Source: Ilumatobacteraceae bacterium
Lineage (GTDB): Bacteria; Actinomycetota; Acidimicrobiia; Acidimicrobiales; Ilumatobacteraceae
NCBI GenBank assembly: GCA_016650435.1
Contig: JAENVT010000026.1
Location: 1-7,221, forward strand
DNA length: 7,221 bases
Direction: 5' to 3'
The notes beneath the pieces are model-generated. The model saw nothing but the letters and a program-made list of their open reading frames with translations. It was not told where the DNA came from and ran no database searches. The first letter of the stretch is position 1. Every line of letters begins with the position of its first letter. Shown here piece by piece: positions 5,683 through 7,221 of this stretch. The position numbers were made by a program, and so were the translations under genes.

Positions 5683-7110
5683 GTGAATAGCACGATCGAG
5701 CCCGTAGTGGACACCCCCGAAGATGCACCTGCCAAGAAGCTCGTCAAGCTCTCGGTGACGATCGACGAAGCCGAATTCGATCGCGACATCGACATGGCAT
5801 TTCGCACCATCGCCAAAGAGGTCAAATTGCCTGGGTTCCGTCAGGGCAAGGTGCCGCGCAAGGTGCTCGAGGCTCGCATCGGCCTCGCGACTGCTCGCGA
5901 GCAGGCGCTGCGCGACGCCGTCCCCCAGTACCTGGCCAATGCGGTACGCGAGCACGACGTCGACCTGATCGCCACTCCCAACATCGAGTTCACCGGCGGA
6001 CAGGAGTCCGGCCCGGTGTCGTTCGACGCGACCTGCGAAGTGCGCCCCGAGATCACTGTTCCCGGTTACGGCGGCTTGCGTGTCGAGTTGTTATCGCCAC
6101 TTGCGACCGAGGCCGACATCGACGAGGCGGTCGAGGCCGAACTGCGACGGCAAGGTTCGCTTGTCGACGTGGATCGCCCGATCCAATCGGGCGATCAGGT
6201 GACCCTCACTTTGGCCGCCAGTCGCGATGGCGAGCCCGTCGCCGGACTGAACACCGAGGATTGGCTGTACCAGGTCGGCAGTGGATGGGTGGCGCCGGGC
6301 TTCGACGGCGAATTGCTGGGTGCAAGCGAGGGCGACGAACTGAGCTTCACGGCGACACCCAATGGCACCAACGAGCCGGCCGACTTCACAGTCGACGTCT
6401 CCAAGGTGCAAGAGTCCGAGCTACCCGAACTGACCGACGAATGGGTCAGCGAGAACCTCGGCGAGTTCGAGACGATCGAGGAGTGGCGCGCTGCTCTCGC
6501 CGAGCGCATCGGCACCGCCAAGCTCAACCAGACCCGCAACCAATTCATCGAGCGCACCACGTCGTCGTTGGCCGGGCTCGTCGACATGGAGCCACCCGAG
6601 TCGATGGTGCAAGCCGACCTCCAAAGCCGCGTCCAGAGCACGGTGCAGCAGTTTCAGGCGCAGGGGATTTCTGTCGACCAGTGGTTGCAAGTCACCGGGC
6701 AAGACGCAGCCACTTTCATCGAGGGATTGAAGGTGCAATCGCAAAAGGCGGTCAAAGTCGACCTAGCCCTGCGCGCTGTTGGCACGGCGGAGGGTCTCGA
6801 TGTCACCGACGACGACCTCAGCGCCGAGTACGCCCGCATCGGCGTGCAGGTTCGACAGAAGTCGGCCGAGGTGCGCAAGGCCTACGAGAAGAACGACGCG
6901 GTCACCGACCTCGTCGCCCAGATGCGCAAGAACAAGGCGCTCGACTGGCTGCTCGACCACGTCGAGGTCGTCGACCCTGAGGGCAACCCGATCGATCGCG
7001 ACCTGGTGATGGGCAAGACTGACGACGACCACGATCACGACCACGGCGATCACGACCACGACCATCACGACCACGAGCATCACGACCACGAAGGGCACGA
7101 CCATGATTGA
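5683..7110 (+). CDS. tig: Trigger factor, ribosome-associated chaperone and prolyl isomerase, with a His/Asp-rich tail
   Basis: A 475-residue protein from GTG 5683. Trigger factor docks at the ribosome exit tunnel and shields nascent chains. The N-terminal ribosome-binding domain (about 1-125) carries the signature [19 protein letters not shown] at 49-67. The FKBP-type peptidyl-prolyl isomerase domain follows at about 165-245 ([29 protein letters not shown]). The helical C-terminal chaperone domain spans about 250-430, ending in [20 protein letters not shown]. Residues 447-475 are an added tail of 13 His, 14 Asp/Glu and 2 Gly, a type of tail seen in metal-binding proteins. The start matches the usual M-x-S-T-x-E beginning of the family. 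No ribosome binding site precedes it, so translation may be leaderless. The 3' end overlaps clpP by 8 bases, the conserved tig-clp order. Confidence 0.96.
   Translation: MNSTIEPVVDTPEDAPAKKLVKLSVTIDEAEFDRDIDMAFRTIAKEVKLPGFRQGKVPRKVLEARIGLATAREQALRDAVPQYLANAVREHDVDLIATPNIEFTGGQESGPVSFDATCEVRPEITVPGYGGLRVELLSPLATEADIDEAVEAELRRQGSLVDVDRPIQSGDQVTLTLAASRDGEPVAGLNTEDWLYQVGSGWVAPGFDGELLGASEGDELSFTATPNGTNEPADFTVDVSKVQESELPELTDEWVSENLGEFETIEEWRAALAERIGTAKLNQTRNQFIERTTSSLAGLVDMEPPESMVQADLQSRVQSTVQQFQAQGISVDQWLQVTGQDAATFIEGLKVQSQKAVKVDLALRAVGTAEGLDVTDDDLSAEYARIGVQVRQKSAEVRKAYEKNDAVTDLVAQMRKNKALDWLLDHVEVVDPEGNPIDRDLVMGKTDDDHDHDHGDHDHDHHDHEHHDHEGHDHD
7021..7107 (+). repeat. Low-complexity GAC/CAC run encoding the trigger factor His/Asp tail
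   Basis: Twenty-nine codons, mostly GAC and CAC (with some GAT and CAT), encode alternating Asp and His. The non-repeat codons are a GGC at 7045-7047, two GAG/GAA Glu codons, and the GAA GGG pair at 7090-7095. The run may expand or contract by slippage, but it is in frame and intact here. Confidence 0.85.
7090..7095 (+). promoter_or_regulatory. clpP ribosome binding site inside the tig coding tail
   Basis: GAAGGG lies 7 bases before ATG 7103. It encodes Glu470 and Gly471 of trigger factor, one of the few breaks in the His/Asp run. This supports ATG 7103 as the clpP start. Confidence 0.7.
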
Positions 7111-7221
7111 GTCAAAGAACTATCTGGTTCCCAATGTCATCGAACAGACCAGTCGTGGCGAACGCGGGATGGATCTCTACTCGCGTCTGCTCAAGGAGAA
7201 CATCATCTTCTTGCAGACCCC
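7103..7221 (+). CDS. clpP: ATP-dependent Clp protease proteolytic subunit ClpP, 5' end only
   Basis: The first 39 codons of a gene that runs out of the window. The N-terminus includes [21 protein letters not shown] (the stretch from [10 protein letters not shown] on closely follows E. coli ClpP) and LLKENIIFL, the start of the first ClpP core strand. ClpP is the serine protease barrel of the ClpXP or ClpCP machine; its catalytic Ser, His and Asp lie beyond the window. ATG 7103 overlaps the last 8 bases of tig and has GAAGGG 7 bases upstream, so the two genes are one operon with likely translational coupling. Actinobacteria often have two clpP genes in a row, and whether a second follows cannot be seen. 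Confidence 0.93.
   Translation, partial: MIESKNYLVPNVIEQTSRGERGMDLYSRLLKENIIFLQT

Noticed and set aside
5635..5955. A 107-residue N-terminal extension of the small SH3-like protein
   Set aside because: The extension would lie antisense to the conserved trigger factor N-terminus and shows no domain. ATG 5634 or 5673 gives a sensible small protein.
6261..6980. A 239-codon plus-strand frame inside tig
   Set aside because: It is an out-of-frame shadow of the trigger factor gene with Arg-rich translation, and the tig frame is complete and recognisable.

Overview
The window looks like chromosomal DNA of a high-GC actinobacterium (GC clearly above half by eye). The best guess, an inference only, is a relative of Acidimicrobiia such as Ilumatobacter. 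Clues are tandem ANTAR-domain regulators, heavy use of GTG and TTG starts, start/stop overlaps, a tRNA gene without an encoded CCA end, and a trigger factor gene followed directly by clpP. Genes are tightly packed and no gap exceeds about 110 bases. No transposase, phage gene, CRISPR array or rRNA is visible.

Layout. Positions 1-1054 carry two consecutive plus-strand genes for ANTAR (RNA-binding antitermination) proteins: the 3' end of one, and a complete GAF-ANTAR sensor. Converging on them with an 11-base gap is a long minus-strand gene (1066-3183) for an exported protein made of three near-identical ~120-residue repeats followed by a YerB-like DUF3048 domain. Divergent from it is a compact type II toxin-antitoxin operon (3266-3897): a ribbon-helix-helix antitoxin and a PIN-domain VapC-like toxin with a 4-base overlap and a candidate operator just before the ribosome binding site. 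A tRNA-Pro(UGG) gene follows on the minus strand (3923-3995).

The second half starts with a minus-strand PLP enzyme (4107-5267) of the class V aminotransferase / cysteine-desulfurase-like fold. It lacks the cysteine expected of a true desulfurase and is preceded by a perfect 13-bp inverted repeat. Upstream on the same strand is a small uncharacterised SH3/KOW-like protein (5365-5634). Divergent from that is the housekeeping tig-clpP pair: a full trigger factor (5683-7110) with an unusual 29-residue His/Asp tail, overlapping by 8 bases the start of clpP, which runs off the window.

How the parts relate. Tig and ClpP form the familiar folding/proteolysis cluster. The two ANTAR genes form a regulatory cluster whose targets are not visible. 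The toxin-antitoxin pair is self-contained. I see no clearly new multi-gene system. The most distinctive items are the metal-binding-type tail on trigger factor with the clpP ribosome binding site written inside it, the repeat-DUF3048 fusion, and the inverted repeat in front of the Cys-less desulfurase-like gene.
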